From: Vesta saturnalis
Taxonomy: Eukaryota > Arthropoda > Insecta > Coleoptera > Lampyridae
Reading direction: 5' to 3'
DNA: 64,000 bases
Assembly: GCA_036346205.1 (NCBI GenBank)
Contig: JARFJB010001594.1
Span: forward strand, 248,001-312,000
Part shown: piece after piece, positions 34,641 to 47,020 of the stretch
Position numbering within the stretch: position 1 is the first letter of the stretch
How the letters are laid out: every line of letters starts with the position of its first letter
Made by a program: the position numbers and the translations under genes
The notes under the pieces: generated by a model
What the model saw: only the letters and a program-made list of their open reading frames with translations
The model's database searches: none
Told to the model about the DNA's origin: nothing

Positions 34641-35050
34641 AGTTCGAAACACAATTTTACAGTTATATTTATATTTCATTCATGTGTATGTTGTGTACGC
34701 ATCATTAAAAAACCAACGATAATAGTTATTTGTATTACTAGGCCAGAAAAGATAGTTTTGCGAATATTCGCAAAACTATTGTTTCTAAACCGTGTTGACA
34801 CACAATTTATTTTGGGTTGACGTAAATTTATTAAAAATGCTTTTAAAAATTTGTTTGCTGACGCCATTACGTTTTAAGATATGATACCAACAAAAAATAG
34901 TAACTCGGCTAACGTCTCGGTCCACTCGTAAACCCTCGTTTATGGACTTGTGATAGACTACTTCAGTTACCTTACCATAAAAAAAACATCAACGTGTCAA
35001 ACAGCTTTAATATGTGTGACAGCTGCCAACACTTATGAAAATTCAGGTAT
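34640..35050 (+). repeat. Direct repeat, copy 1
   Basis: Shares with 35700-36060 the blocks agttatttg...ctaggccaga, gatagttttgcg, cgcaaaactattgtttct, acacaatttatttt, atttgtttgctgacgcca and acatcaacgtgt in the same order. Copy 1 has the perfect inner palindrome agttttgcgaat/attcgcaaaact. Family unknown. Confidence 0.65.
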
Positions 35051-35699
35051 TTCCTCTAGCTTCCTTGGATTCAATTTATTGTAAATAATTTAATCTTATA
35101 ACAGATTCAGGACCTAATTTGGTGTTTGAAGACTTACTTTACTCAGTATTCCAAAGCATTCCCAAACATTTTTTTTCGTAATTTGCTACCATTTTGATTC
35201 TATAATAGACATATTAAGAAACGCGACGTCATCACCTCCGATGTCATTATAGCCATTAATTCACGGAATATTTACGAAAATTTTTAGTTTGGCAAAGCTT
35301 GATCCGGAATTATGTAGTGCATGTCACTCTTACAAAATGTGTCTAAAACTGGATGCGTCCAGTGGAAAACTTTGATATGAGCAAATTCGCGACCATACGT
35401 TTGGCAGTTGCCCGTATTTCAAGGGGCGTACATGCAAAATTATCTTGATTATCTTCCATTTTTGTGTTTTGTGACAGAATTTGGATAAAACAAAAGGCGA
35501 CTAGATCAAATTTTCACTTTTAAAATTAATACCTTGCCAACCACCACAAAAATCCCTAAATCAACTAAAGTAAAATTTTTTGTTTAAAACAGGTATGAAA
35601 CGCCATTCGCTTTTTTAAACTTGAATTCGTGCTTCAAGGCTGGATTTATGAAACTTGTTTTTTAATTTACCAGTCCGGTATTTTTTTGAAATGCTCCAA

Positions 35700-36060
35700 A
35701 TTAAACAAGAACAATATTCTAAGTACCTAATTTTAAATGCACACAATTTTAGTTTTTCATCCCGATTTATTTTGTGTACAATTACTGCAACATCAAAAAA
35801 AAAAAAAACACGATAAAGTTATTTGCATCACTAAGCCAGACGATAGTTTTCCGTGCATGAGAAGAATTGTGCAAATACTCGCAAAACTACTGTTTCTGGA
35901 CTATGATAAGTACACAATTTATTTTAACCGACGTTAATTTAGTAAAATTGTTTTTATAAATCTGTTTGCTAACGCCACTATATATCAAATAATGTTGGCT
36001 GCAAAAACATCAACGTGTACAGCGGCTCTAATATGTACGACAGCTGATAGAAAAAATGTT
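35700..36060 (+). repeat. Direct repeat, copy 2
   Basis: Diverged copy of 34640-35050, offset about 1.0-1.05 kb. It carries a 14-A run near 35797. The separating 35050-35700 holds nothing recognised. Confidence 0.65.
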
Positions 36061-36689
36061 CATGTATGAAAAATCAATGGTGCCAAAAGATTTTTATTAA
36101 ATCTCTCCTTCATGCACTTAATTTTAAATAAAATGCATTCCTTTCATACATATCTTTACACATTGTACTCTCAGATTCTCCAAAATTGTTGAACGCTCCT
36201 AAGTACTGGTAATTCCCCGAACCCGCAAATCTACAATACTTTAAATCCCGGTTCAACTAGTTATGCCTACCCTCTTTAGACCTGTACTCTCAAATACCAA
36301 AAGCGTTTGTAGCTCGTCGAAAAATAACAAAAACACTAGCTTTTATCCTTTTTTCCTTTACTTCCTATTGTTAAGACGTAAACAGTTTTTGACACCTAAA
36401 TTGATGTTTCAAACCTTTAAATATGAAAGATTGTTACTAATAATCATCTTTTTTTTTGGATCGATAAAATAATTATTTTGATGATTAAACATAAGAAATT
36501 AAAGGCTTTCTAGATGTTGCACCAAATCTGCTTGTGCTGCGAACACCTAAATTTAAATAAAATACAAGAAGAATCTAATTTACACATGCGCTTAATCGTG
36601 CAACACTCTGTGGCATTATTAAGATCCAAGCTAATCTTATACATATTCCAAGGTACACAAATTCAGTTTAATTTTTTTACAGTGGTAAA

Positions 36690-37170
36690 AACCCTGACCA
36701 GACCTACCGGTTCATTGACTACAGCGCTATCTATCGGTATAATTTAAAACTTGGTACAGCGCCATACTGTATTCTGTCGGCAAGGAAGCTCACTGTATTT
36801 TATCGGTAGTTTTCTTTGCCGGTAAAAGATTTCTGCATCGGTAAGACCTATTTCAGTATTTTGTCAGTAAAAACGGTTTGTTAGTAAAAAATTTCAGTCG
36901 ATAGCTTGTGTGTTCTACAATTGGCTACAGCGCCATCTTTCGGTATAATTTAAAAGCTGACTCTCAAGATCGATTACGACGCCACCTACTCGTGTAGCAG
37001 GAGAATTACCCCATTTTGATTACAGCATCATTCTATCGATATAATTCAAAACTTGGTTTCAACGTCATACTGTATTCTGCCAACAAGAAGGACTTCTCTG
37101 TCGATAAAGGTTTCTGTGTTCTGGAGTTGATTACAGCGCCATCTATTTACAAATTAACCATAAAACCGAT
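36690..37170 (+). repeat. Degenerate tandem repeats with gattacagcgccat core
   Basis: The core gattacagcgccatctatcg followed by gtataatttaaaacttg recurs near 36717, 36922, 36972, 37017 and 37129. Between them are ctgtattctgtcggcaa-type blocks, with complementary versions near 37580-37640. No ORF. Confidence 0.6.
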
Positions 37171-37962
37171 TAGAATTACTCTGTCCTCTTGGAAATTAAT
37201 GATTATAACTTCATCTACATAATTAAATATAGATTTTGAACATCATTCGGAACATTTGTTAACCGACACTCACGGACCACGGAAATTAACCAATAGTCAA
37301 TTGATTTTACCGCTTCCCGAAGGAAACCGGTGTACCAATACACATTTTGGACAAAATTTATCATCTTGATTATCTAACGAAGTACGAGAAGATATTGTAA
37401 AATTTTATATTTTATATATTAGCTTAATGTGTAGCAAATTCGATACAAAAAAACTATTTTGATATCTAAAGTCGATAGGGATAACTTATAGTGACAGACG
37501 GACGAATAAGGCACCGCTAATAGTGAAATTTTCTTTGAAAAAAAAAAGGAGGATGCAAAAGAAGATGCCAGAACCTTCTTTACCGACAGAAAAATCTTTT
37601 ATTCCGACAAAATACAGAAATCTTTACCGGCAGATGATTTTTGTCTAGAATAGTGCCAGATGTGTATTTCCATATTTGGGGGTAAGCCCCCAAATTTTGA
37701 ACTTACAGATCTTTCCCTATTTTTTATCTATCCTCATAAACAAATTTTAATCACAATATGTATTTCAAATACCTAACTTATTTATGAACAGAAGGTTCAA
37801 GCACTTAATATTAATTGTATGACCTAGCTTTTTCACCTAAACAGGTATTTAAATCTTTAGGCGCTAGCAATATGAAGTTTATTCCTCACCGATGCTCATT
37901 TACTTAATTTTTTGAAATCTTCACCTTATTTCTAAATATTTTTATACGGTCACGTTTTTATA

Positions 37963-38775
37963 CATTGCTTTTCACGACGACCGGCCATTACACGTTTTTA
38001 AAAAATTATAAAAGATAGAATTATAAAATTTTGTATTAGGGGTTTTTTCGACATTACGAGTGCATGTAAAATATTAGTTTGACAGCACTTCCGGGTATAC
38101 CGAAAGTTGTTATTTTAAATAGAACGTCCTGTATATTTTTTGATTTTGCGATTAATTTTAGTCAGTTTTCTTTAGTAAGTCCTATCTCAATATTTGATCG
38201 TTTTCGAGATATTTAGCTTTTTATATTTTTTAAAGAATATGAATGAATTATGCACAATTAAATTTATAATTAAAAAATAATTGTTAACTAGTTTAATGAA
38301 CAGATGTAGGGCAATTCATCAAAAGTATTTATTTTAATTAAGAACCATATAGGGTGTTCTAAATTTTTATTTCAATTTTGTTACAAAAAATATCGTGAAA
38401 TTCAATTTTTCCAAATGAAAGATCCTGCATATTTTCACTTTTTTTTTTTTATTTTTCAGATAACGTTAGGCCAATTTTTTTTAATACGTCCTATCTCAAT
38501 ACCTTATCATTTTTATTTTTAAAAAAATATCATAAAAAGCTAAATATCTCGAAAACGATAAAATATTGGGATAGGGATTATTAAAGAAAATTGGCCTAAA
38601 ATTAAGTGAAAACTCCAAAAATGGATGTTCCATTTAAAATAACAAATTTAACATCAACAAGTGCTGTCAAAATAATATTTTAGATGGACGAAAACCCCCT
38701 AATACGAAATTTCATAATTCTATCTTATGTAATTTTTGAGAAACGTCTAATGGCCGGAGGTCGTTAAAAGAACTG
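37963..38775. mobile_element. Palindromic MITE abutting the next element
   Basis: Arms of about 280 bp (37963-38245 and 38515-38775) are imperfect reverse complements, with shared ggccatta, gatagaatta, gtattaggg, ttgacagcactt, ttttcgagatatttagct. TA on both sides. No coding potential. Confidence 0.75.
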
Positions 38776-38777
38776 TA

Positions 38778-41275
38778 CACTGTGTCCCATTTTGGTTGAA
38801 ATTGTAGGGTATCTCGTTTGCGAGCAAAGATATAAAGATGCGGTTTTCGAATGTTCTACTTTTTCGTGAAACGAAAGATGCCACAAACAGAATTGTTATA
38901 GTCCTCTTAGCGAAATTCAAATTTACACATTTTAAGCACCCCTCGTAACTGCTTTGCCTTGTAATTTATCGAAATGGTGAAAAGTGGGTTTTATACAGAA
39001 TTTTTCGTAGAATTTAGTGCTGTGCATAGTTTTCCTCACAAAAAGTTAGTTTCCTCGCAATAAACCAAAGTTTTGCTTTTTTAAATGGAACACCCTGTAT
39101 ATATTTTTATTATATAATAGAGCTTATTCCCAGCTTTCAAAAAATATATATTGTGTGGCACTTCTTTGGCATTATTAACCTCAAAAATTAATTACGTTAA
39201 TTTAACATTGTGATGATATAATTGGTCATGAAACCTATAAACTCAGTATAAACGCGTATTTTTTTTAACGTCCAAGATATATTTGAGTATTAAAAAAGGA
39301 CTACTGGATTCTTACAGCTTTATTATAATTATAAATATGTACATACGCGATTATAATAAATCTAAGGACTTTCACGCAGAAATGCTGAAATAATAACAAA
39401 AAATTATGCTAATTAGGTACGATAGTTTTTGAAACATATTTTGAATTGGGTAAAATGCATCTTACAGCTTCGGAAAAAAATATTAATGGCAACAAAACTT
39501 ATAAAGAATACTTTACATCTAAATTTGTAAGTAGGCTGGGCCTAGTCTGATCTAAACGTAATTGACCTGTCAAATCTGATTAAAATTATTTTTGTGTAAC
39601 AATCGTATTGTTTGTTCATTGTGTAAAATATGGCAATAAATCAAAATTTTGAAAATTGAAAAATATAATATGCTGATTTGCTTTGGTCAGAGTAATGAAA
39701 ACGCCGACGCAGCAATAAATTTGTAATTTAACAGATAAATATAGACTCCTTGGTACTAATTTTGGTAATTACTTAATTACCAACCTAGACAACCTAGTAA
39801 AATCACGTTTTGTACATTAAAAATAAATTTAATTAATAATGGACCATTTTCTAAACCCCGGTCAAAAAAATATAATAAAGAAAATCGAGAGAATGATGAG
39901 GTTACCGTTTTAGCCAGTGTGGTGGGTAATCCTATAAGTTGTTGCAAAAGTATACAAAGTTGTATTGGAGTTTCGAAAACAAGAATTCAAAGAGTACTTC
40001 GCCACCATAAATATAAACCATATAAATTTAGGCTTGTTCAACATTTACACCCTGGCGACGCTAGACCTAGGTTAATATTTTGCAATTGGTATTTAAACAT
40101 GTTAAATCCAACTTCGGAAGAAATGTCATATGGTCGGACCAGGCACATTTTAGCAATTCAGGTGTTTTAAACAGGCAGAATAGCAGATTCTGGTCTCAAC
40201 AAAATCAACTCTAAATATTCACCCAAAGACAACAAGGACAATTCCTGATTTATATTAGGATCAAAAATAAAATTTTACATTTTCGAAGGAAGCTTATCCT
40301 CTCCTCGATATTTAGACATTTTGGAAATGGTTGTGCCTGAATTATTAGATGACATTCCTTAGCTTGCTTGAACCAAATTCATTTCCAAACAGGATAGAGC
40401 CCTATCTCACAATGCGCAAATTATACGCCCGTTTTTGGAAAACAATTTTGGTAATAGATGGATTAGCACTAATGGGCCGATAAGATGGCCTTCTAGGTCT
40501 CCGGACTTGTCAGTCTTAGATTTCTTTTTATGGGGTTACTTGTAAAATAAAATATACCAAACTCAATATGATAACATTGAACGTTTGACAAATGCAGTTA
40601 GAGAAGGTTTCAGGCATTTACAAGATCACCCTATTATTGTGCTTAATGCTACAAAACGAATTGGAAGGGTGTGTGAAGTATGTATAAGACAGAATGGTCA
40701 TCTCTTTTAGTAATTTATATTAGGTTTGTAAGTTTGTAAAGTTGAAGGTATTACGTTTAGTTTTTAATGTTGTGTTTTTGCAAAAAAACTTACTATCCCT
40801 TAACCTTGTTTCCTCATGGCCAACTATATCATCAAAATGTTAAATTAACGTAACATTCATTTTTGAAGTTAATAATGCAAATGAAGTGCCACGCAATATA
40901 TATTTTTTAAAAACTGAGAGTAAGCTCTATTGTATAATAAAAAATATACAGGGTGTTCCATTCAAAAAAGCAAAACTTTGGTTTATTGCGAAGAAACTGA
41001 CTTTGTGGGGAAAACTATGCACGCCACTAAATTCTGTATAAAACTCACTTTTCATCATTTCAATAAATTACATGGCAAAGCAGTTACGAGGGGTGCTTAA
41101 AATGTACAAATTGTGAATTTCGCTCTGTATTTCAAATACTAACATGACTATGACAATTCTGTTTGTAGCATCTTTCGGTTCACGAAAAAGCAGAACAGGG
41201 TCGCGAAAACCGCATCTTTCTATCTTTGCTCGCAAACTCGATACCTTACAATTTCAACCAAAATGGGACACAGTG
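38778..41275 (+). mobile_element. Tc1/mariner-superfamily transposon with about 460-bp inverted ends
   Basis: The ends are exact reverse complements over the first 29 bp or so (cactgtgtcccattttggtt...), next to TA on both sides. The similarity continues to about 39236 on the left and 40815 on the right. Inside each end is a second, internal tatacagggtgttcca block. The centre holds a plus-strand transposase relic of the DDE_3/IS630-like type, and the whole is 2.5 kb. Confidence 0.88.
39850..40710 (+). pseudogene. Transposase of the long-TIR element, broken
   Basis: Reads VLASVVGNPISCCKS, GVSKTRIQRVLRHHKYKPYK, RPRLIFCNWYLNMLN (DNA-binding half), then a large gap where the first catalytic Asp should be, DRALSHNAQIIRPFLENNFG (second Asp region, DGAPAH in intact relatives), NRWISTNGPIRWPSRSPDL and LDFFLWGYL (third catalytic region), ending HPIIVLNATKRIG. 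Stops at about 40167 and 40545 and the deleted middle kill it. Confidence 0.8.
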
Positions 41276-43420
41276 TATATAGTTAAATTATAGTTTCAAT
41301 AGCACTAGATATGACAACTAGCCCCGTCTGGTTTAGTTACTTGACTGGTTTTTTATTTTGCTTCTAGTTTTGTTGTTAATCCGAAAACGCCAACTTCAAA
41401 TATTCAATATATATATTCGCGTTTTTAGTAACATGAAAATATAAAAATGCAAATAATTTTTGTGTATGATTTAAAAATACTTATCTTTTTGTATTAAAAA
41501 CCGTATATTTATACTTGTGATCCTGCATCGATACGAATTATACTTAGTTATTATCGTCAGTAAGTCACAATAAAAAAAAATCATGATTCTTTACTGACAG
41601 TGATAACTGCAGTTCTTATCGAAAGGTTTAAAGTTTGTAATGTATAAATAAATATACGATTTTTAATCGAAAAAGATAAATATTTTTAATGATTTTTAGT
41701 AAATAATGAAAACTGTTGAAAAACGATAACACACACTGCTTCGATAGACAAGAAGGAAATTTTATAGTTTCAGAGTGTTGGGCATCAGTTCAGACCACAC
41801 CCCCCCAAAATCCTTATTTATTCACCAATTTTGTTGAGAAAACAACTACTAATATTGATGTAGTAAGACCGTTGGTCTTCATTTAGGACCAAATATGCCC
41901 AAAAACTTTATTTATGCGCCAAATTCGTTGTTAAAACAGCTACACACACCTACCAAAATATTTTATTCATATACCAAATATGTTGGGAAAACAACCAAAC
42001 GTTTTACGGAAACGGATATGGGCCGGATATCTATATACCCAAAATTCGTTGCAAAAAACCTCCACACACAGTGCTTTAATCCACATGAACTATTTTGTAC
42101 TGTTTTAGGTGCTGATATCATCATTGGGATTAGTTATATTCAAAATCTTCATTTTTAAATAGTGCTGTTTTCAAAATGATTTTTTTTTAAACACAACTGA
42201 GTTTTAACTAGATGCCTGGTTTTAGTATTAAATGAAATTGTACAGTTTCTCTTAATTAATTCTGAAAATTAGCAAGACTGGAAACGTTTCCGGATTTTAC
42301 GGATTTTTTTTATGGTGTAATTACTGACTACTTTAGGATAACTACTCAAATAGTCTATAACCCATCTAAGAATTCAGGTAGCAGTTAAGAAACAAATTTT
42401 TCAGTTTTAACGCACAAATAAATGTAAATATAACCTTACCGGTACGACCCTATTAGTAAAAAAGCGACGTAATTTTCGTTCAGATAGCTCGAAAACCAAG
42501 CCACCAACCTTAATTAAGCTTATACTTATTACTTTTAATTAAATATTGCGACCACCTAATTTTAAAATCAGATTTTGGGCAAAAATCAAGCATTTATGCG
42601 GAATTTGTTTTTGTTAATCAGTTTTCAAATACTTTTCACGTGTTTAGTTCCACATTTCAAATTCTTGAGAAACAATACTTTCTAAAAACAAAAAATGGGC
42701 AATATTTAAACAGATCAATTAATAAGCACTCCATTACTCAAAATTTAAGATCTATGTACTTAGGTAAAAATAACGAAATTTTGAACTTCAACCATTAGTA
42801 AAACTTTTCTCTATATCAGTAACAGTATGGTACTAGTACTCGGTTGCTAACAAGTTAAAAATAGTGCTACTATAATTCTTATGATAAAACTATATCTTAT
42901 AGATTTCGTTCATATACTTCTTTAGTTCATGTCGGCAAAAACGTATTTATTTTTCATTAAAAAATGAACATATTTGTAGTTATCGTAAGTTACAAGAACT
43001 AACACCTAAAATCTGCTATCAATGTTATCATTGTAAGACAACTCATTATTATGCTCGTTTACAATGTGAAGCTTTTGAGATATATAAACATCCTAATACC
43101 TTCAATAGACAAGAAGAAAATCATTAAACAGGTTTTCGCATCTTATAATTTAAAAAAGGCACTATGGTACGTCTTAATTTTAATTTTAGCTTTTGGTATG
43201 TCTAAAATTTTTGCTATTTTTTCCGAGAGCTTGAAGTAAATGCTTTATCACTTATGTTAAGTTATCACAGCACTATAACCATTTAACATATGTAGTTTTA
43301 ATTAAAAATCAGATTAAAACGCTACATTGTGTTTTCACGGTACAATAACAATTACAATTATTAACAAAAAACTATTTCTTTGTTACATATGACTAGATCT
43401 TTAATTGATTTCGCTTAATA
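41276..43420. other. AT-rich stretch with a palindromic MITE and degenerate repeats
   Basis: 41465-41700 is an imperfect palindrome (aaaaatacttatctttttg...ccgtatatttat mirrored by ataaatatacgatttttaatc; inner arms gttattatcgtcagtaa). 41810-42070 holds three or so degenerate units around gcccaaaaacttnatttat and gttgggaaaacaac, related to 57110-57320. 42110-43420 shows nothing recognised. Confidence 0.5.
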
Positions 43421-43806
43421 CAGCACCCCCACTACCACGTTTCAAAATAGGTTATAGTGTATAATTAAGTGCTGATTGCCGCATCTTCAAATTTCTTGCT
43501 CCTTTTCCCACTAGCATCGATTCGACTTTAATGGTGGGGGTGCTCAAAAATACGTTCCTTCCCGGATAATTATTACAAATACACTAATTTCTTGCTAATT
43601 GATTGCTTGGCCACCCTAGCATCCATTCTAGGAAATTATTTATTTACTAAGTAAATTGTTAAGCAATCAACTTCAAAATGTAAATGTTAAAAGCAAATAA
43701 TATGACAGGTAATCTAGCATAAAGAAGTATTCAGCAATTGATTGCTTACACTTACTTCACTCTTTTGTAATGCTAACACCCCACTTGGAAATTGTTTTTT
43801 ACTATA

Positions 43807-46259
43807 CAGGGTGTCCCGAATTGCAGTGCCCAAACTTTAATAGCGTATTTTGCGTCCAAAATAAGCCCTAAATTTCCTATATAAACATATGTCGAGAAAT
43901 GCTTCGTTTACGAAACACAGGGTGTTAAAGTTTTAAGAAAAAAGTCATGTTTTATCATATCTTTCATATCACTCTAGATATCTCTATAAAATTTAATACA
44001 CATCTTTCGAGCATCAAAGTACATTTTTTGGTGTAAAAGATTTTTTTAAATCTCTACCAGTGGCGTCCTTAAATTATTGAAATCTTCATTTAAGTTAGAG
44101 CAAATTTAATTCCTACACTTTTTTCTGTACGACGAACCGTTTTCGCGTAAAAAAAAAATAAAACCTATTTTCATGCATGGCCAAACTGCTAAAATTTCAA
44201 TTAATGTTAATTTCAATGCCAAAACTTGTAAAACGGTAATTAGAGTTTATTTAATTTCTAAAATAGTATCATTTTACAAAACTACTCCTTATTAACTCGT
44301 AAATAATTTTAGAAAAACTAAAATTCACAACTTTGATTAACTTAGACTGTGAAAAATTTTACAGAACACTATTAAATTATTTTGTTCATTAACTAATAAA
44401 GAATTTAATGTGGTTCCTAAAGTTTACAATAATTGCTCAAAACAAGCTCCTCCATCTTTTCTAAAATTGTGTTTTGAATCTAATATGTAGGTTTCCGATA
44501 TTCATTTCATGCATTCCCGTTGAGTTTATAATTTCTGATCAACGTGTGTTTTGTATTGACTATCATTCCTCTACTGTCGAAACTTGGTATATCATGATTG
44601 CATTTTTATGACAATTGCACAGTTGCTACATGTCTTTAAAGCAGAACAGATAAGTTTTTAGAAGCAAATTATTGTAAGTAAACTTCAGATACTTACGGTT
44701 TGTACGAAAAAGATAATTATCAGTCTAACTAGACTTTTAAAAGTGGTGTTAGTCAGTAACTTTGAGTATACTGATTCATTTCGTTTATGGTGTATGTAAT
44801 GGAAATGCAAATGCAGCAATACGGGAATACCAATGAAGATTTCCAAATAAAAATTACCTTGAAAACAAGTCTTCATTAAAACACATTTAATGTTCAGGAT
44901 TTTGAATTCAAAAAGAATCCGAGAAATGAAGGTACGAAAAATAAACGACATCGAAACGTAATTTTAAACAAGTTTGACAACAGAACATTAAGCCTCACCA
45001 CTTACAAGACAACGCCGTTTTTGTTTCTAAAAATAACGTTCATTGCGTTTTGAGGCAAGATCACAGGAATTGGCTTTCACGCAAAGTAGAGGAACATTAA
45101 AATAATGTATTGACTGACGAAGCTACATTTACACGAAGCGGCTCAGTAAATTACCACAATTTACGAATCTGGAGCCATGAGAATCCACGTGTTGTACACA
45201 CCAGAACATTTCAATACGAATTTTTTGTTAATGGTTGGTGATTGACAATTATTTAATGATTTCTTGCGAAATGAGTTTTGAATATCTAGAAGCTATTCCC
45301 CTAAATCTTAGAAACGAGATCTGGATTCAAATGGACGGGGCTTGTAAATCGTGAGTGGTTACAAAATAATTATCCAGAACGGTGGATTAGATGATTAGGA
45401 GATAGAACTTGGTCACCACGTTCCCCTGACTTCATCCCTGTTGACTTCTTTGTGTGGAGTTATTTGAAAGACCGCGTTTATTCGACACCAGTTGATACAA
45501 GGCAAGAAGTTATTCTAAGGATAGAGCAAGTCTGTGAAACTTTGCGACCCAATACGAATTTAATAAGCAACCGCACTGACTCAGTTAAGCGCAGATGCCG
45601 AAATATGTATAGAAATTGGAGGAGCTCATTTTGAGCAATTATGGTAAACTTTAGGGACCACATTAAAAATCTTTACAATCTAAGTTAATGAAAGTTGTGA
45701 ATTATAGTTTTGTAACATTATTTAGGAACTTAGTAAAATGTAGTTTTGTAAAATGATGTACCGTTTTAGAACTTGAATTAACTCTAATTTCAGTTGTATA
45801 AGTTTTGCCACTGAATTTACCATTAATTGAAATTTTAGTTTTTTTTTTTTTACGCGAAAACTGTGCGTCGTACGGAAAAAAATCGCGAGATCAAAATTAT
45901 TCTAAATTAAATGGAGATTTCAAAAATAATTTTATTTTCAGAAAAAGCCTTGGCGTACCATTTTTTCCTTCAATAATACTCAGTTCAACCACCGTACGGA
46001 CAGTACTGGTGGACATTTCAAAAATCTTTACACCAAAAAGTTCTTTGGCGCTCGAAAGATGTGTATTAAATTTTATAAAGATATCTGGAATGATATGAAA
46101 GGTATGATAAAAAATGATTTTTTTTTTTTGTTAAAACTTTAACACCCTGTATTTCGAAAACGAAGCATTTCTCGGCGTATGTTTATATAGGAAATTAGGG
46201 TTTATTTTGGGCGCAGAATACGCTGTTAAAGTTTGGACACTGCAATTCGGGACACCCTG
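43807..46259 (+). mobile_element. Tc1/mariner-superfamily transposon with about 0.5-kb inverted ends
   Basis: Ends cagggtgtcccgaattgcagt / actgcaattcgggacaccctg next to TA on both sides. The inverted similarity continues to about 44330 and 45690. Target site readable: flanks tttactata and tataatttgttgagcaat, against the unbroken unit at 46401 (tttactatacaaattgttca). The interior encodes a plus-strand transposase relic. Confidence 0.9.
44990..45660 (+). pseudogene. Transposase of the second long-TIR element, broken
   Basis: LTDEATFTRSGSVNYHNLRI (first catalytic Asp region), then YHNLRIWSHENPRVVHTRTF, a damaged middle, RTWSPRSPDFIPVDFFVWSY with LKDRVYSTPVDTRQEV (third region) and RRCRNMYRNWRSSFEQLW at the C-terminus. 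The same family type as the element at 38.8-41.3 kb but clearly diverged. Internal stops are present. Confidence 0.82.
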
Positions 46260-46741
46260 TATAATTTGTTGAGCAATAAATTTCAAAATGCAAATCCTAA
46301 AAGCAATTAATATGAAAAGTAATTTAGCGTAAAAAAGTAATCGGCAATTAATTCATTACAGGTGCTTAACTCCTGTTACGCAAGCACTTGGGAATTGCTT
46401 ATTTACTATACAAATTGTTCAGCAATACATTTTAAATACAAATCCTAAAAGCAAGTAAATAAGAAGTAATTTACTATCAAAAAGTAATCAGAAATTAATA
46501 AATGTACCAACAGTATGCACCGCTAGTGAGTAGCAGCGGTGCATGGCATAGATTGAGCATGCGTGGAGGGTGCTAGCTTAAAGTTAACCTAGCACTCCCA
46601 CCATTGAATTCAGCTAAAGAGAAGGAGCAAAAAAAATGTTAATACTTTCTATTTATGAATGCTTTTATCAATTTCAAATTAAACCTTTTGAGAACTTTAC
46701 ACTTAACATCATAATTTGACTAAATTTTTTTATTGATTATG

Positions 46742-47020
46742 ACATTTTTCACAGTTGTTCGAGGGTGTTCTGATTGGTCATCTTCAAGGCAGTTCAATAT
46801 TTAATTTATTGAGGATTTAGTTATTCTTTACTTAAATTAGATTCTATAGTTGGCTTTGTTCGTTTATCAAACTGTTGTATTAATAGCAGGCTTATGTTTA
46901 CGTTTTCTTATTTTTCATATTTCATAAACTCTCAAGTAATTCTTACAGATATTAATTACCCTTTAGCAAGGACGATAACTGTAATTGTTATCGAAAAAAT
47001 TATTTTAAAATTTATACAAA
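46742..47020 (+). repeat. Dispersed repeat, copy 2
   Basis: Diverged copy of 10728-10985: ttctgattggtcatcttcaa, ttagattctatag, atcaaactgttgtattaata, gcaggcttatg, aactgtaattgttatc. The rest of 46650-47920 is AT-rich with nothing recognised. Confidence 0.6.

Larger units (their letters stand above)
43420..46650. mobile_element. Non-autonomous element with internal tandem repeats, split by a mariner-type insertion
   Basis: Outer inverted pieces: gctccttttccc...aatggtgggggtgct (43498-43553) mirror agcactcccaccattgaatt...gagaaggagc (46598-46632). Inside are at least three copies of a roughly 155-bp unit (tttactaNNNNaaattgtt, gcaatnnattt, aaagcaantaatatga, agtaatttag). The 2.45-kb element at 43807-46259 interrupts one unit. 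Confidence 0.65.

Noticed and set aside
33662..35000. MED13 start exon near visible exon 1
   Set aside because: No minus-strand frame resembling the conserved N-terminus with a donor was found.
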